64,000 bases of DNA from Fervidobacterium nodosum Rt17-B1 (GCF_000017545.1 NC_009718.1:434001-498000); one strand, 5' to 3'; positions 34,064 through 43,027 are shown, counted from the first letter of the stretch. Notes: generated by a model from the letters alone, not told the origin. A program made the numbers and translations.

Positions 34064-34432
34064 TTAATTACTTCCATTTGAAAATTCATTGTCTAGTATT
34101 GATTGAATATGTTCTTTTTGGATACCCATTGACTTTAATTTTTTTACTATCCTTCTGAGTTCTTCTAAAGTTTCTATCTTTATTTCATCTTCAACTGATT
34201 TTTTTACCACATACCCTTCTCCACGTTCTGCATGAATTATCCCTTCCTGCTCAAGTTCCCTGTAAGCTCTTGCGACTGTATTTACGTTCACACCCAAATC
34301 TTTTGCTAAAGCTCTTATCGATGGTATATAATCACCTACTTTTAATTTACCTTTTAAAATCATGCCTTTTATATTTTCTTTTATCTGTATGTACACCGGC
34401 ACATGTGAATGAAAATCTACACTAAACCACAT
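34064..34432 (-). CDS. GntR-family regulator, YtrA subfamily
   Basis: The 122-residue length is typical of YtrA regulators: a winged helix-turn-helix (PVYIQIKENIKGMILKGKLK, PSIRALAKDLGVNVNTVARAY, GIIHAERGEGYVVKK) and only a short C-terminal dimerisation helix, with no effector domain. It is the first gene of an operon with an ABC exporter. A perfect 9-bp inverted repeat covers its promoter, so autorepression is likely. The inducing signal is unknown. Confidence 0.92.
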   Translation of the reverse strand: MWFSVDFHSHVPVYIQIKENIKGMILKGKLKVGDYIPSIRALAKDLGVNVNTVARAYRELEQEGIIHAERGEGYVVKKSVEDEIKIETLEELRRIVKKLKSMGIQKEHIQSILDNEFSNGSN

Positions 34433-34477
34433 TCCATTTCCTCCTCAGAGTTCTCATAATATTTTTTAATTCTTTTC

Positions 34478-34514
34478 ACTGTAATATTGTACTATTACAG
34501 TAATTAAAAGTCAA
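34478..34514 (-). promoter_or_regulatory. Promoter and operator of the GntR-ABC operon
   Basis: On the minus strand TTGACT (34509-34514), a 17-bp spacer and TACAAT (34486-34491) form the promoter. A perfect inverted repeat, ACTGTAATA and TATTACAGT with six bases between (34478-34501), covers the -10 and the adjacent spacer. The form matches YtrA/GntR operators with two half-sites, and the regulator gene is the first one transcribed. Confidence 0.75.
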
Positions 34515-34533
34515 TAGTTAAAAACAAAAAAAT

Positions 34534-34562
34534 AAAACCTTCGGCTTAAAGCCGAAGGTTTT
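34534..34562 (-). terminator. Terminator after the FtsX-like permease gene
   Basis: A 14-bp stem (AAAACCTTCGGCTT and its complement, one central base) is followed on the minus strand by TTTTATTTTTTTG. It lies 24 bp past the end of the large permease gene and before the GntR promoter, and insulates the two units. Confidence 0.85.
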
Positions 34563-34585
34563 GAAAAATATTATGAGAGCTAATA

Positions 34586-37240
34586 TCAATCAAAAACTCT
34601 TATTGCTTCTGAAGGTGGTATTTTCCTTGATAAATCTGCTGGTATAGAAACAAATACAGTCGTTAGCCCAAACACACTTAAAAGTGTAAGAAGTACCTTA
34701 CCGTAAGGAATTACAATTTTGAAAGATGGTAATAAAGGACTTACAAACTTAATAAGGTCGTTTATTACAAAGATGCTTGAAATCACAGCAACTATAGTGG
34801 CTACAAAAACAACGATTAATCCTTCAAAAATGAACATTTTGAATATTGTATTTCCATCTGTTCCAATGGCTCTGAGCATTCCTATGTCTTTCTTTCTTGC
34901 GTAAACATTTCTGAAAGTTATTATCGCAAGGCCTGCAAAGCCCGCGAAAAATCCAAGGTAAAAAAGCTGAAGTGACAATGTTACGAGATTATCTATAGCT
35001 GTATACATCTTTTCTATCTCTGCAGTTAAATAAACTGCTGCATCAAATTTTCTTGTTACAAATTCCTGAGCTTCCAAAGCCTTATTTTTGTCTTTAATAA
35101 CTCCAACATAACCGCTAATCGATCCAAATATTTTTTTGTCCTTCCAGATTATAATACCATCCATTGGTAACAACGCTTCGGTTGGATCGTAAACTCCTTG
35201 AACAACGAAACTTTCAGTTAATTTTCGAGAAATTCCGGGAAGAATACCTTTAATTGTGAGTGTTAAAGATGTACCTTTATCAACATCAGCGAAATTTTTA
35301 GATATATATATAGACTTATCTGGAATTTCTTTTGGATTGATTTTAGACAAATCTTTCATTAGTTTTTCAGAAGGTAAGACGAGTTTTTCAAATATTTCTT
35401 GACTTGATATTATGAAAGAATATTTTCTTTTTTCTCCTAACTTGCTTACTTCAACAAGTTGAATGGGTACTAGTTTCTCAAACTTCTTTTTAAATTCTTC
35501 ATCGTTTAGATATTTATAAGACCCAAAGAAACTTTTAATAGGATTTTCGATTATTATAAAGTTGTAACCAAATGCCCCTTCTTCTTTTTTTGATTCTATA
35601 TACTTTGAAATGCTTGTTGGTACAATCGCACTCACTAATATTAAAATAAGCGTTATTGAGTAAACAACAAAGATTATAAAATTTCTCTTTTTGTATTTTT
35701 CAATATAAGATATAGCAAGTACAATGTGGATACTCTTAAATTTCTCAAATAGGAGTTTAAGGTAAGGTAGTAATCCAAATATTGAGTAGATGCTACCAAT
35801 AAGAACAAAACCCGAACGAATCAAAAAATCTTTGGCTGTACCAGATGAAAGGAGTGGAACTATAGAAATCAATATAGCTAATCCATAAACAAATGTTACT
35901 ATATTTTTTCTGTTGATCTCACCAATAAAGTTAATGATAATTGGTATCAACGAAAGTATTCCTAACAAAAAGTAATTCAGAGAAGTTCTGTATAGTACAA
36001 ACAAAAATAGGATTACAACCAATATAGCTAAAGCATTGAAAGCTTTGCTTCTCTTTTTCCCTTCAATGTTTCTACCACCGTAGAGGATAGAAGGAGATAT
36101 ATTAGAGAATTCTATGCTTTTGCATGTGAGTATTATCATAGGTACAATTGCAGCTATAAAAATACCAAATATTACACTTAAGAACTTAATATTGAATGGT
36201 ATTTTATCCTGAACAAATGCAAAGAGTTCATCCGTTCTTTGGAAGGAATTTACTTTGTAAAGAAGATATCTACCAAATCCAACACCAGCAATTGCACCAA
36301 CTATTTCTGATAAAATCAAATATGCAAGCCCCTCAAGGAACAATATCCAAAACATCTGAGCTCTTGAGTACCCAATTGCCCTTAATACTCCAAGCGATAT
36401 TTTACGTTCTTCGGCGAGAATTCCAAAAAAGGAAGCTATAAACAAAAAGCTCGATAGAATAGAAAAACCGGAAAATCCTATGAATAAATATCCTATTATC
36501 TTATTCAACGGTGATGTCGCTAGTCTGTACTTTACAGCATTTGTTCTAATTGACCCCTCTACTTCTTTCAACTTTTCAGCAAACTTTTCGTGCTCCTCAA
36601 CAGGTAGGTCGAGAGTAACAAAGTATGCATTTGGTTCTTTTAAAGGATATATACCGTATTCTTCAAAGAGTGATTCAGGCAAGAATATAGTTCCGTTTGA
36701 CGAACCGGTTTCCCCTCGGAAGTTCAGTTCATCTTTTCCAAATGCCTCTATTCTAACTTTGTAAGTTCCTTTTGAGGATATTATTTCTATTTCATCACCT
36801 ATTTTCAAGTTAAATGCTTGAGCGGTATCTGAACTTATTGTAATTTTCTCCACGCTTTTCTCAATGTACTTTTGGAATTTTTCAGATACAGCTATAGCGT
36901 ACATATCAACGTACTTCGAACCAATTTTCGCTGTAATTTGAGCTAATTTCACAGGCACAAAATCTGTGACTTCACCAAATTGTTTTAACGCTATTTCAAC
37001 TTTATCAGAGTTTATAGCTTTTGGAAGAAATATAGTATCAGATTTATCTTTAATGACTAAATCTATCTTCCCAAAGTTTTTTGTAATTTTTTGTTTTAAA
37101 TAAATATTAACTGAATCATTTAAAGAAAGGCCACCAATGAGGAGCATGGTGGCCACAAACGTTCCTAATATCGCAAGTAGTCCTATTTTCCAATGTTTTG
37201 CGAAATTTCTAAAAGCTATTTTTAGTATCATACTTATCAT
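34586..37240 (-). CDS. Large FtsX/MacB-type permease (two FtsX domains)
   Basis: The 884-residue protein begins with a membrane anchor (WKIGLLAILGTFVATMLLIG) and a MacB-like extracytoplasmic domain. FtsX block one is at ~250-390 (SFFGILAEERKISLGVLRAIG), followed by a second set of hydrophobic segments, a second extracytoplasmic domain, and FtsX block two at the C-terminus (VYARKKDIGMLRAIGTDGNT). Such proteins export lipoproteins or peptides, or transmit force to cell-wall hydrolases. An ATPase partner is normally adjacent but is absent here. The start may be the ATG at 37231, which is better placed behind GAGATG. It follows rpoD by 34 bp. Confidence 0.83.
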   Translation of the reverse strand: MISMILKIAFRNFAKHWKIGLLAILGTFVATMLLIGGLSLNDSVNIYLKQKITKNFGKIDLVIKDKSDTIFLPKAINSDKVEIALKQFGEVTDFVPVKLAQITAKIGSKYVDMYAIAVSEKFQKYIEKSVEKITISSDTAQAFNLKIGDEIEIISSKGTYKVRIEAFGKDELNFRGETGSSNGTIFLPESLFEEYGIYPLKEPNAYFVTLDLPVEEHEKFAEKLKEVEGSIRTNAVKYRLATSPLNKIIGYLFIGFSGFSILSSFLFIASFFGILAEERKISLGVLRAIGYSRAQMFWILFLEGLAYLILSEIVGAIAGVGFGRYLLYKVNSFQRTDELFAFVQDKIPFNIKFLSVIFGIFIAAIVPMIILTCKSIEFSNISPSILYGGRNIEGKKRSKAFNALAILVVILFLFVLYRTSLNYFLLGILSLIPIIINFIGEINRKNIVTFVYGLAILISIVPLLSSGTAKDFLIRSGFVLIGSIYSIFGLLPYLKLLFEKFKSIHIVLAISYIEKYKKRNFIIFVVYSITLILILVSAIVPTSISKYIESKKEEGAFGYNFIIIENPIKSFFGSYKYLNDEEFKKKFEKLVPIQLVEVSKLGEKRKYSFIISSQEIFEKLVLPSEKLMKDLSKINPKEIPDKSIYISKNFADVDKGTSLTLTIKGILPGISRKLTESFVVQGVYDPTEALLPMDGIIIWKDKKIFGSISGYVGVIKDKNKALEAQEFVTRKFDAAVYLTAEIEKMYTAIDNLVTLSLQLFYLGFFAGFAGLAIITFRNVYARKKDIGMLRAIGTDGNTIFKMFIFEGLIVVFVATIVAVISSIFVINDLIKFVSPLLPSFKIVIPYGKVLLTLLSVFGLTTVFVSIPADLSRKIPPSEAIRVFD

Positions 37241-37274
37241 CTCTTTTCTAGTTCAAAACTCTATCGTGATTTTA

Positions 37275-38393
37275 TCAATCTTCCTCTGTTAATTTTTGCA
37301 GCAATCTTAAATATCTGCTTCTTGATGGATGTCTCAATTTTCTGAGTGCTTTGACTTCTATTTGTCTGATTCTTTCCCTTGTAACACCAAAAAATTGACC
37401 AACTTCTTCCAGGGTCATAGGCTTACCATTGTATAGCCCGTATCTCATTTTTAATACTTTTTTCTCACGATCATTAAGAGTTTCAAGTAATTTATCTATT
37501 TCTTCTCTCATAAGTGTTCTAATTGCTTCTTTTTTGGGTGAACCTATGCTTTCGTCCGCAATGAAATCTCCCATTGAAGAGTCATCTTCTTCATTAACAG
37601 GTGTTTCTAAGGAGAGTGTCTCGGGAGCTGCTTGCAATATTTCCTCGATTTTGTCTACGGGCTTTCCAACTTGTTCGGCGATATATTCAATCGATGGTTC
37701 CTCACCATGTTCTTGAACATATTCGCGCTTTATTTTCTGTATCTTGTTTATGGTTTCAACCATATGTACAGGTACCCTTATCGTTCTTGCCTGGTCTGCT
37801 ATAGCCCTAGTAATAGCTTGCCTTATCCACCATGTTGCATAAGTTGAAAACTTGTACCCTTTGGACCAATCGAATTTTTCAACCGCTTTTATCAGCCCAA
37901 GGCTACCTTCTTGGATAAGGTCCAAGAAAGACAAACCCTTTCCAAGATATCTTTTCGCCATGCTTACAACAAGTCTAAGGTTTGATATTATTAGTTCTTC
38001 TTTGGCTCTTTGATCTCCCATCTGTGCACGTTGAGCAAGCCTTTTTTCTTCAGATGGTGTTAAAAGCCTTATTTTACCTATATCCCTGAGATACATTTTT
38101 ATTAAATCTTTTGGTTCTGTGCTGTTGAATATTTCTGGGCTTTCTGAAAGATAAGCTTTAACTTCTTCCTCTATGTTCATAAGATCCGTTGTATCTCTAA
38201 TTTCTATTTTGTTCTTTTCGAGGGTCTCGTATACCATATCCAAAAAGTTGCTATCAAGTGAGTCAGCATCACCTGGTGGAAATGTCCTATCGATATCATC
38301 GTATGTAATATACCCCTTCCTTTTGCCAAGTTCTACTAATTTTTCAAGTTTCTTTTGTAACTCTTCGTTCTCCTTAATAACAGTTTTAGACAC
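37275..38393 (-). CDS. rpoD: RNA polymerase primary sigma factor
   Basis: The primary sigma factor recognises the TTGACA/TATAAT promoters seen in this window. The 372-residue protein has a short region 1.1-like N-terminus ([13 protein letters not shown]), region 1.2 ([18 protein letters not shown]), region 2 ([20 protein letters not shown] near residue 182), region 3 ([14 protein letters not shown]) and region 4 with the -35-binding helix ([20 protein letters not shown] near residue 328). GTG start behind GAGGAGG. It is in an operon with dnaG, 15 bp upstream. Confidence 0.96.
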   Translation of the reverse strand: MSKTVIKENEELQKKLEKLVELGKRKGYITYDDIDRTFPPGDADSLDSNFLDMVYETLEKNKIEIRDTTDLMNIEEEVKAYLSESPEIFNSTEPKDLIKMYLRDIGKIRLLTPSEEKRLAQRAQMGDQRAKEELIISNLRLVVSMAKRYLGKGLSFLDLIQEGSLGLIKAVEKFDWSKGYKFSTYATWWIRQAITRAIADQARTIRVPVHMVETINKIQKIKREYVQEHGEEPSIEYIAEQVGKPVDKIEEILQAAPETLSLETPVNEEDDSSMGDFIADESIGSPKKEAIRTLMREEIDKLLETLNDREKKVLKMRYGLYNGKPMTLEEVGQFFGVTRERIRQIEVKALRKLRHPSRSRYLRLLQKLTEED

Positions 38394-38408
38394 AAAAACA
38401 CCTCCTCT

Positions 38409-40091
38409 TTATTTTGAGGACTTATTAATCATGTTTTTTTGTTTTACTAATTCCATCCGAGCATTTAGTAGTATATTTCTTTCGTCGGTGCTTACCGATT
38501 TTTTTATTAGCTCATCTATTTCTGCAATTCTTTTTTCAATCTTTCTAATTTGAAGGTCTTTCTTTATATTTTCAAGAACTTTTTCATCCACCTCGATATC
38601 TATCTTCTCTAAGCATTCTTTAACAAAACTTCCCATATCTTTAGACAACTGTTCAAGAGAAACGTTCAAATCTTTTGCAATTAAGAAAAATTCTCTGGCT
38701 TTTCCTTCAAGAATATCTGGTGAAAAATCCAATGTTTTAAACAAATCAGGATAGTTGAAATAAATATATACAAGGTAATCTTCAGTCTTTGGAATTTTTA
38801 CTTTTCTTTCCTCTATTTGTGCATTATAGATTGTACTTTTGCCACTATCAGCTGTTATAGTTGAAAATCTTGATTTAATAACTTCTTTTTCAGAGTTAAG
38901 CAAAGAGGCTATCCGTTTGTAAAAGTTATCAAGTGCCGTTGGATTGAATTCAAAAACATTTTTCCATTTTGCAAGGTTCCTTAAAAATGTGTTGACACCA
39001 TTTGGATTTGATAAATCGTATTCACGTGATAACACGTTAACAACAAAAATTTCAGAGCTTTCAGAGTTATCTAACGCTTCAAGTAATCCATTGCTGCCGA
39101 ATTTAAAATATACCTCATCTGCATCTTTTCCTTTTGAAAAATTGGCAACAACAACATTGAACTTTTCTGAAAGCAAAGTTTCTATGTTCCTCAGCGTCGC
39201 TTTTATACCAGCGCTGTCACTATCGAATGCAAGAATAACGTTATTTGTGTATTTCTTCAATTTGTAAATATGTGACTTCGTAAGCGCAGTTCCAAGTGTA
39301 GCGACTGCGTTTTTAATTCCAGCCCTATGAAATGCAAGGACATCGAAGTAACCTTCGCAAATTATAACGTAATCTATTTCTTTTATGTATTCTTTTGCAC
39401 TATCAAGCATAAATAAAGTTGATGTTTTCTTAAACATCAAAGTATCCTGCGAATTTAAGTATTTAGGCACTCCATCGCCAACTACTCTTCCACCAAAAGC
39501 TATAACTCTTCCATAATCATCTTTTATAGGTATAATCACACGACCTGAGAAAGGATCGCTATGTCCGAAACCAAACTTTTCAAGCATTTCCTTTGAAATT
39601 TGCAATCTTTGGGCAACTTTCTGTGGTAGCTGCGAGTTTGAAGGTGAAAAACCAAATTCGTAAAGTGAAATTTCCCTCTCGTTAAATCCCCTTTTTTTTA
39701 GATAATCAACGATATTTGGCGACTTTCCAAGTACGGCAATATATTCTTGATGTAATTGTTTATAAAAAGAGTAGTAAAGACTCCTTGTCTCATCTTCTTC
39801 TGTGAAGTTTACTGTAATTCCAACACGTTCTCCTAGTTTCTTAATTGCTTCAGTATAAGATATATTTTCAATTTGCTGAACAAACTTTATAACATCTCCA
39901 GAAGCACCACAACCAAAGCAATGATATATATTTTTGGTGGGACTTACGTAAAAAGATGGAGAAGTTTCCAAATGAAAAGGACATAGGCCTCTGTAGTTAG
40001 AGCCTACTTTTTGAAGATTTACGTATTCAGATATGACTTCCACAATATCATTCTTCTCTTTAATTTTCTCAATAATGTCCTTTGGAATCAT
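38409..40091 (-). CDS. dnaG: DNA primase
   Basis: DnaG makes RNA primers at the replication fork. In about 560 residues the CHC2 zinc ribbon (CPFHLETSPSFYVSPTKN then YHCFGCGASGD) is near residue 37, and the TOPRIM core (VIICEGYFDVLAFHRAGIKN) near residue 245. A C-terminal helical helicase-binding region has long charged helices. I use the ATG at 40091 because homologues begin at IPKDIIEKI; TTG codons at 40097 and 40106 are alternatives, the former nine bases after AAGG. It is followed closely by rpoD, a conserved pairing. Confidence 0.93.
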   Translation of the reverse strand: MIPKDIIEKIKEKNDIVEVISEYVNLQKVGSNYRGLCPFHLETSPSFYVSPTKNIYHCFGCGASGDVIKFVQQIENISYTEAIKKLGERVGITVNFTEEDETRSLYYSFYKQLHQEYIAVLGKSPNIVDYLKKRGFNEREISLYEFGFSPSNSQLPQKVAQRLQISKEMLEKFGFGHSDPFSGRVIIPIKDDYGRVIAFGGRVVGDGVPKYLNSQDTLMFKKTSTLFMLDSAKEYIKEIDYVIICEGYFDVLAFHRAGIKNAVATLGTALTKSHIYKLKKYTNNVILAFDSDSAGIKATLRNIETLLSEKFNVVVANFSKGKDADEVYFKFGSNGLLEALDNSESSEIFVVNVLSREYDLSNPNGVNTFLRNLAKWKNVFEFNPTALDNFYKRIASLLNSEKEVIKSRFSTITADSGKSTIYNAQIEERKVKIPKTEDYLVYIYFNYPDLFKTLDFSPDILEGKAREFFLIAKDLNVSLEQLSKDMGSFVKECLEKIDIEVDEKVLENIKKDLQIRKIEKRIAEIDELIKKSVSTDERNILLNARMELVKQKNMINKSSK

Positions 40092-40241
40092 AATCAAATA
40101 AGCCAACCTTATTATGAAAAATCATGAGATTTATAGTTTTTACTTTGAAAGGATCCTTAAGCTGAACATATCAAGGAGTGTTTCAGAGACAGAAACTTAC
40201 CATGTAGATTCAATTATATTTAATCATATAAGATTAAATAA

Positions 40242-40277
40242 GGGTAGCAGAGGAGAACTCTTTTCCATCTGCCACCC
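40242..40277 (-). terminator. Candidate terminator hairpin after rpsI
   Basis: On the minus strand GGGTGGCAGA pairs with TCTGCTACCC (ten pairs including one G-U) around a 16-nt loop, followed by TTATTTAATCTT. It lies 47 bp past rpsI and most likely ends the ribosomal protein operon. The U-tract is imperfect. The 232-bp gap also holds an 8-bp AT stem (ATTTAATC/GATTAAAT, 40217-40238) and GTTTC/GAAAC arms near 40180; dnaG must be transcribed from within it, but no clear promoter stands out. Confidence 0.55.
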
Positions 40278-40323
40278 AGATTGGTTTTGAGAGCACAAAT
40301 GAGGAATTGAAGTAGGAAAAATA

Positions 40324-40722
40324 TTAACGTTTGGAGAATTGTGGAGCTCTTCTTGCTTTCTTAAGACCGTATTTTTTCCTTTCGACCATTCTTGGATCTC
40401 TTGTAAGGAAACCTTTATCTCTAAATGTTTTTCTAAGATCCGAGTTGTAACTTACAAGAGCCCTTGCAAGACCAAGCCTAACTGCTCCGGCTTGACCATT
40501 CTTTCCTCCACCCTGAACTCTAATCATTACATCAAGTGTACCTTCAAGTCCAGCAATTTTAAGTGGTTCAATAGCGTGCATTGTCCAAACTTTATTCTCA
40601 AAGTACTCATTGAAATCGTTGTATTCTCTATCGTTAATTACTATTTTTCCAGAACCTGGCTTGAGATAAACTCTTGCAGTTGAAGTCTTCCTTCTTCCTG
40701 TTCCCATGTAAATTTCTGCCAT
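40324..40722 (-). CDS. rpsI: 30S ribosomal protein S9
   Basis: The 132-residue protein has the full S9 pattern: [19 protein letters not shown] at the start, [21 protein letters not shown] near residue 69 and the basic C-terminal tail ending RAPQFSKR that reaches the ribosomal P site. It is the last gene of the rplU-prp-rpmA-ribU-rplM-rpsI operon, 20 bp after rplM. Confidence 0.97.
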   Translation of the reverse strand: MAEIYMGTGRRKTSTARVYLKPGSGKIVINDREYNDFNEYFENKVWTMHAIEPLKIAGLEGTLDVMIRVQGGGKNGQAGAVRLGLARALVSYNSDLRKTFRDKGFLTRDPRMVERKKYGLKKARRAPQFSKR

Positions 40723-40742
40723 TTATTTCCCTCCCCTCACAA

Positions 40743-41186
40743 TTAGAGAAGCTCAACTTTTTCTGGCTTTTGAGCAGCATGTGGATGATTTTCGCCAGCG
40801 TAAACTTTAAGTCTCTTAAATTGGTGTTTCCCAAGTACCGTTTTTGGAAGCATCCTCTTAACTGCAAGTTCGATAATTCTTTCTGGATATTTTTCCATTA
40901 TTTGTCTTGCAGTTTGTGATTTTAATCCACCAGGATAACCTGAGTGGTGATAGTAAACTTTTTGATTAAGTTTTTTACCTGTGAGTAATACCTTTTCAGC
41001 GTTTATAACAACGACAAAATTACCGTTATCAACATGTGGTGCCCATGTTGGTTCATTTTTTCCTTGTAAAAGTAATGCTATTCTTGTAGCTAAACGTCCA
41101 AGTGGCTTGCCAGCTGCGTCCACAAGGTACCATTTTCTTTCTACTTTTGGAAACGAAGTCTTTTGTACAGGAAATGGCCTTGCCAT
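40743..41186 (-). CDS. rplM: 50S ribosomal protein L13
   Basis: The 147-residue L13 shows the conserved [19 protein letters not shown] near residue 18, GDNGNF-like [20 protein letters not shown] near residue 52 and the signature [20 protein letters not shown] near residue 111. It forms the usual pair with rpsI. Confidence 0.97.
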   Translation of the reverse strand: MARPFPVQKTSFPKVERKWYLVDAAGKPLGRLATRIALLLQGKNEPTWAPHVDNGNFVVVINAEKVLLTGKKLNQKVYYHHSGYPGGLKSQTARQIMEKYPERIIELAVKRMLPKTVLGKHQFKRLKVYAGENHPHAAQKPEKVELL

Positions 41187-41232
41187 TTTTATTTCCTCCC
41201 TTCACTTACTCACATTTTATTTTCTTAGGTTT

Positions 41233-41757
41233 TTAACTTTCAAATATCTTTTCAATGCGTTTCCTTATAAGTCCATTAATTAACGAGTCTATCGAAAATT
41301 TTATTGCATTAAATCCTGCTATCCATGGTAAAAATTTCAATGTTTCTTCAAATGATATTTTCCAATATTTCGGTACTACTATCATGTTCAAAAGAACCAT
41401 CACACCACTAACAACTATAACACCAACTATATAGCCTATTATTTCAACAACTCTATTTTTACGCCATCTGTAAATTAAAACCGTTGGCAACAAATATGAA
41501 ACCCCTGCTGCAAAGTTCATGGCTATACCAACTATATCTCCAGATTTCAATAAATAAAAGAGCAAGTTTTTGATTAAGAGAATTATTACTCCATCAACTG
41601 GACCAAAGATGAAACCTGCTAAAATCGCCAAAACATCACTCGGATCGTACTTTAGGAATCCAACTGCTGGAAATATTGGAAATTCCAAAAACATTAATCC
41701 TGTTGCGAGTGCCGACATTATTCCAATTGTAGCTATTTTGGTTGTTGTTTTTTTCAT
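41233..41757 (-). CDS. ribU: ECF transporter substrate-binding subunit, riboflavin type
   Basis: The ~174-residue membrane protein has six predicted helices and the RibU-like block FPAVGFLKYDPSDVLAILAG near residue 34, followed by FGPVDGVIILLIKNLLFYLL. RibU imports riboflavin with the shared EcfA/EcfT module, which is not in the window. I choose the ATG at 41757 behind AGGGG. The gene sits inside the ribosomal protein operon between rpmA and rplM; the same position is known in Thermotoga maritima. No FMN riboswitch precedes it (45-bp gap). Flavin made from its substrate would be handled by ribF at the left of the window. Confidence 0.85.
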   Translation of the reverse strand: MKKTTTKIATIGIMSALATGLMFLEFPIFPAVGFLKYDPSDVLAILAGFIFGPVDGVIILLIKNLLFYLLKSGDIVGIAMNFAAGVSYLLPTVLIYRWRKNRVVEIIGYIVGVIVVSGVMVLLNMIVVPKYWKISFEETLKFLPWIAGFNAIKFSIDSLINGLIRKRIEKIFES

Positions 41758-41802
41758 AACATTATCGCCCCTGATGTAAGGCAAAAATTAGTTTAAAATA
41801 TT

Positions 41803-42072
41803 TTAATCTTCAACAACTGTAACATATTTTCTGTTGTTTTTTGTAACAAATTTTACTGTTCCATCTTTTAGTGCGAATAATGTGTAATCCCTACCCATTC
41901 CAACATTTTGACCTGGCCAGAATTTTGTTCCCCTTTGTCTTACAATTATGTTTCCTGCTATAACTTTCTGACCATCGAATTTTTTTACTCCCAAGTATTT
42001 TGGATTGCTATCTCTTCCGTTTCTTCCAGCACCACTTGCTTTCGCGAAAAGTTGTATGTTAATGCGCATCAT
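41803..42072 (-). CDS. rpmA: 50S ribosomal protein L27 with N-terminal extension
   Basis: The 89-residue L27 shows [19 protein letters not shown] and [20 protein letters not shown]. It carries a short N-terminal extension ([16 protein letters not shown]) that matches the Firmicutes-type leader removed by Prp, with cleavage expected after the Leu-Phe. The mature N-terminus would reach the peptidyl transferase centre, so cleavage should be essential. It overlaps prp by 14 bp. ATG behind GGAGGTG. Confidence 0.96.
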   Translation of the reverse strand: MMRINIQLFAKASGAGRNGRDSNPKYLGVKKFDGQKVIAGNIIVRQRGTKFWPGQNVGMGRDYTLFALKDGTVKFVTKNNRKYVTVVED

Positions 42073-42370
42073 CGTTCACCTCCAACTTAATATACTTTGG
42101 ATACTGTTGTGATAAATCATCTAACGTTTCCCATAGTTCATTTATAAACCTCTGCGATAAGTAATCTTCTGAAATATTCAAAACTTTAAGATAGCCGTCT
42201 TCGACAATTACTTTTGCTCCTTCTTTTTCTAAAACCCTTGCAGTATGCTGCGCTATGGTACTTACAGCTGCACAAACAATATCTTTACCCTTCTTACTGT
42301 ATTCTGCGTGACCACTTATTTCAAATGATAGAAACTTACCATTTTCTATAAAAAACTTACACTTTATCAT
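42059..42370 (-). CDS. prp: Ribosomal-processing cysteine protease Prp (YsxB family)
   Basis: Prp removes the N-terminal extension of L27. The 103-residue protein has the family signature with both catalytic residues: the histidine in [13 protein letters not shown] near residue 21 and the cysteine in [17 protein letters not shown] near residue 34. It lies between rplU (23 bp) and rpmA (14-bp overlap), the standard position. No clear ribosome binding site precedes its ATG, so translation may be coupled to rplU or kept low. Confidence 0.93.
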   Translation of the reverse strand: MIKCKFFIENGKFLSFEISGHAEYSKKGKDIVCAAVSTIAQHTARVLEKEGAKVIVEDGYLKVLNISEDYLSQRFINELWETLDDLSQQYPKYIKLEVNDDAH

Positions 42371-42393
42371 ACGAGTTATATAACACGCGTGAA

Positions 42394-42714
42394 TTACTTA
42401 ATTTCAATGTTCTCAATCTTTATAGTTGTGTACCACTGCCTATGTCCTTTTATAGTCTTGTGTCCTTTTCTTGGGATGAACTGACCAACGAGGATTTTTC
42501 TGGCTCTTGCGTGCTCAACAACAATTCCAGTGATAGTTACGTTCGTCAAGTATGGTTTACCAACAAGAACCTTACCGTCATCTGTCTTCACAAGAACCAC
42601 CTTGTCAAGAACAACTTTGTCACCCTGCGCAACACCGTTCATCTTCTCCGTGTGTAGTAAATGTCCAACTTCCACCTTGTACTGTTTTCCACCGTTTTCT
42701 ACGATAGCGTACAC
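42394..42714 (-). CDS. rplU: 50S ribosomal protein L21
   Basis: The 106-residue L21 shows the start [19 protein letters not shown], the middle [20 protein letters not shown] and the signature [20 protein letters not shown]. It is the first gene of the operon, preceded by a structured leader (42741-42811) that may mediate autoregulation. Confidence 0.97.
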   Translation of the reverse strand: MYAIVENGGKQYKVEVGHLLHTEKMNGVAQGDKVVLDKVVLVKTDDGKVLVGKPYLTNVTITGIVVEHARARKILVGQFIPRKGHKTIKGHRQWYTTIKIENIEIK

Positions 42715-42740
42715 AAACCTTCACCTCCTGCGATTTTTAC

Positions 42741-42811
42741 AGGTACTAAAACACGTAGGTTTAGAGACGTGCGGGTATCCCTAAACCGTTTCAAACGCGT
42801 TTTATGTACCT
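42741..42811 (-). ncRNA. Structured 5' leader of the rplU operon (L21-leader-like)
   Basis: On the minus strand an outer stem of about 16 pairs forms between 42795-42811 and 42741-42756 (AGGTACATAAAACGCG against CGTGTTTTAGTACCT, with one wobble and one bulge). Inside it a second stem of ten pairs joins GGTTTAGGGA (42778-42787) and TCTCTAAACC (42758-42767) with one G-U pair and a ten-base loop. It ends ~15 nt before the L21 ribosome binding site. L21 leaders are known as autoregulatory RNA motifs; whether this one matches the known consensus is untested. Confidence 0.65.
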
Positions 42812-42837
42812 TTTTTTCTTAAAATAAACCAATGTTT

Positions 42838-42865
42838 ATTTTACCACTGAAGTTTCGAAAGTAAA
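42838..42865 (-). promoter_or_regulatory. Promoter of the rplU operon
   Basis: On the minus strand an extended -10 TGG-TAAAAT (core 42838-42843) with a partial -35 TTTACT (42860-42865) at 16 bp lies about 27 bp before the start of the L21 leader structure, so the leader would be fully included in the transcript. Confidence 0.55.
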
Positions 42866-42943
42866 ATAATTTTTTGTTACTCTTGTTTAACTTTTTGTTA
42901 CTAAAAACAATTGGCAAGATTTTGGAAATTTTTTAGTTAAGAT

Positions 42944-42972
42944 TTGATTTTTATAAAAATATGTGTTAAAAT
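42944..42972 (+). promoter_or_regulatory. Promoter of spoVS
   Basis: TTGATT (42944-42949), a 17-bp spacer and an extended TGT-TAAAAT (42967-42972) form a strong promoter, giving a leader of about 50 nt before the ATG at 43028. It is divergent from the rplU promoter in the same 313-bp gap; the rest of that gap is AT-rich without other visible features. Confidence 0.7.
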
Positions 42973-43027
42973 ATATTCAAAGCTTATAAAAATATCACAC
43001 TACAGAATTACAAGGAGGACAGGTACT

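Noticed and set aside
40242-40277. T-box riboswitch suggested by GGGTGG
   Set aside because: No specifier loop or full T-box sequence, and the downstream gene is dnaG, not an amino-acid gene; a terminator is simpler.
42944-43027. Longer SpoVS with 28 extra N-terminal residues
   Set aside because: This stretch contains the promoter; the ATG at 43028 has a perfect ribosome binding site and matches the family start.
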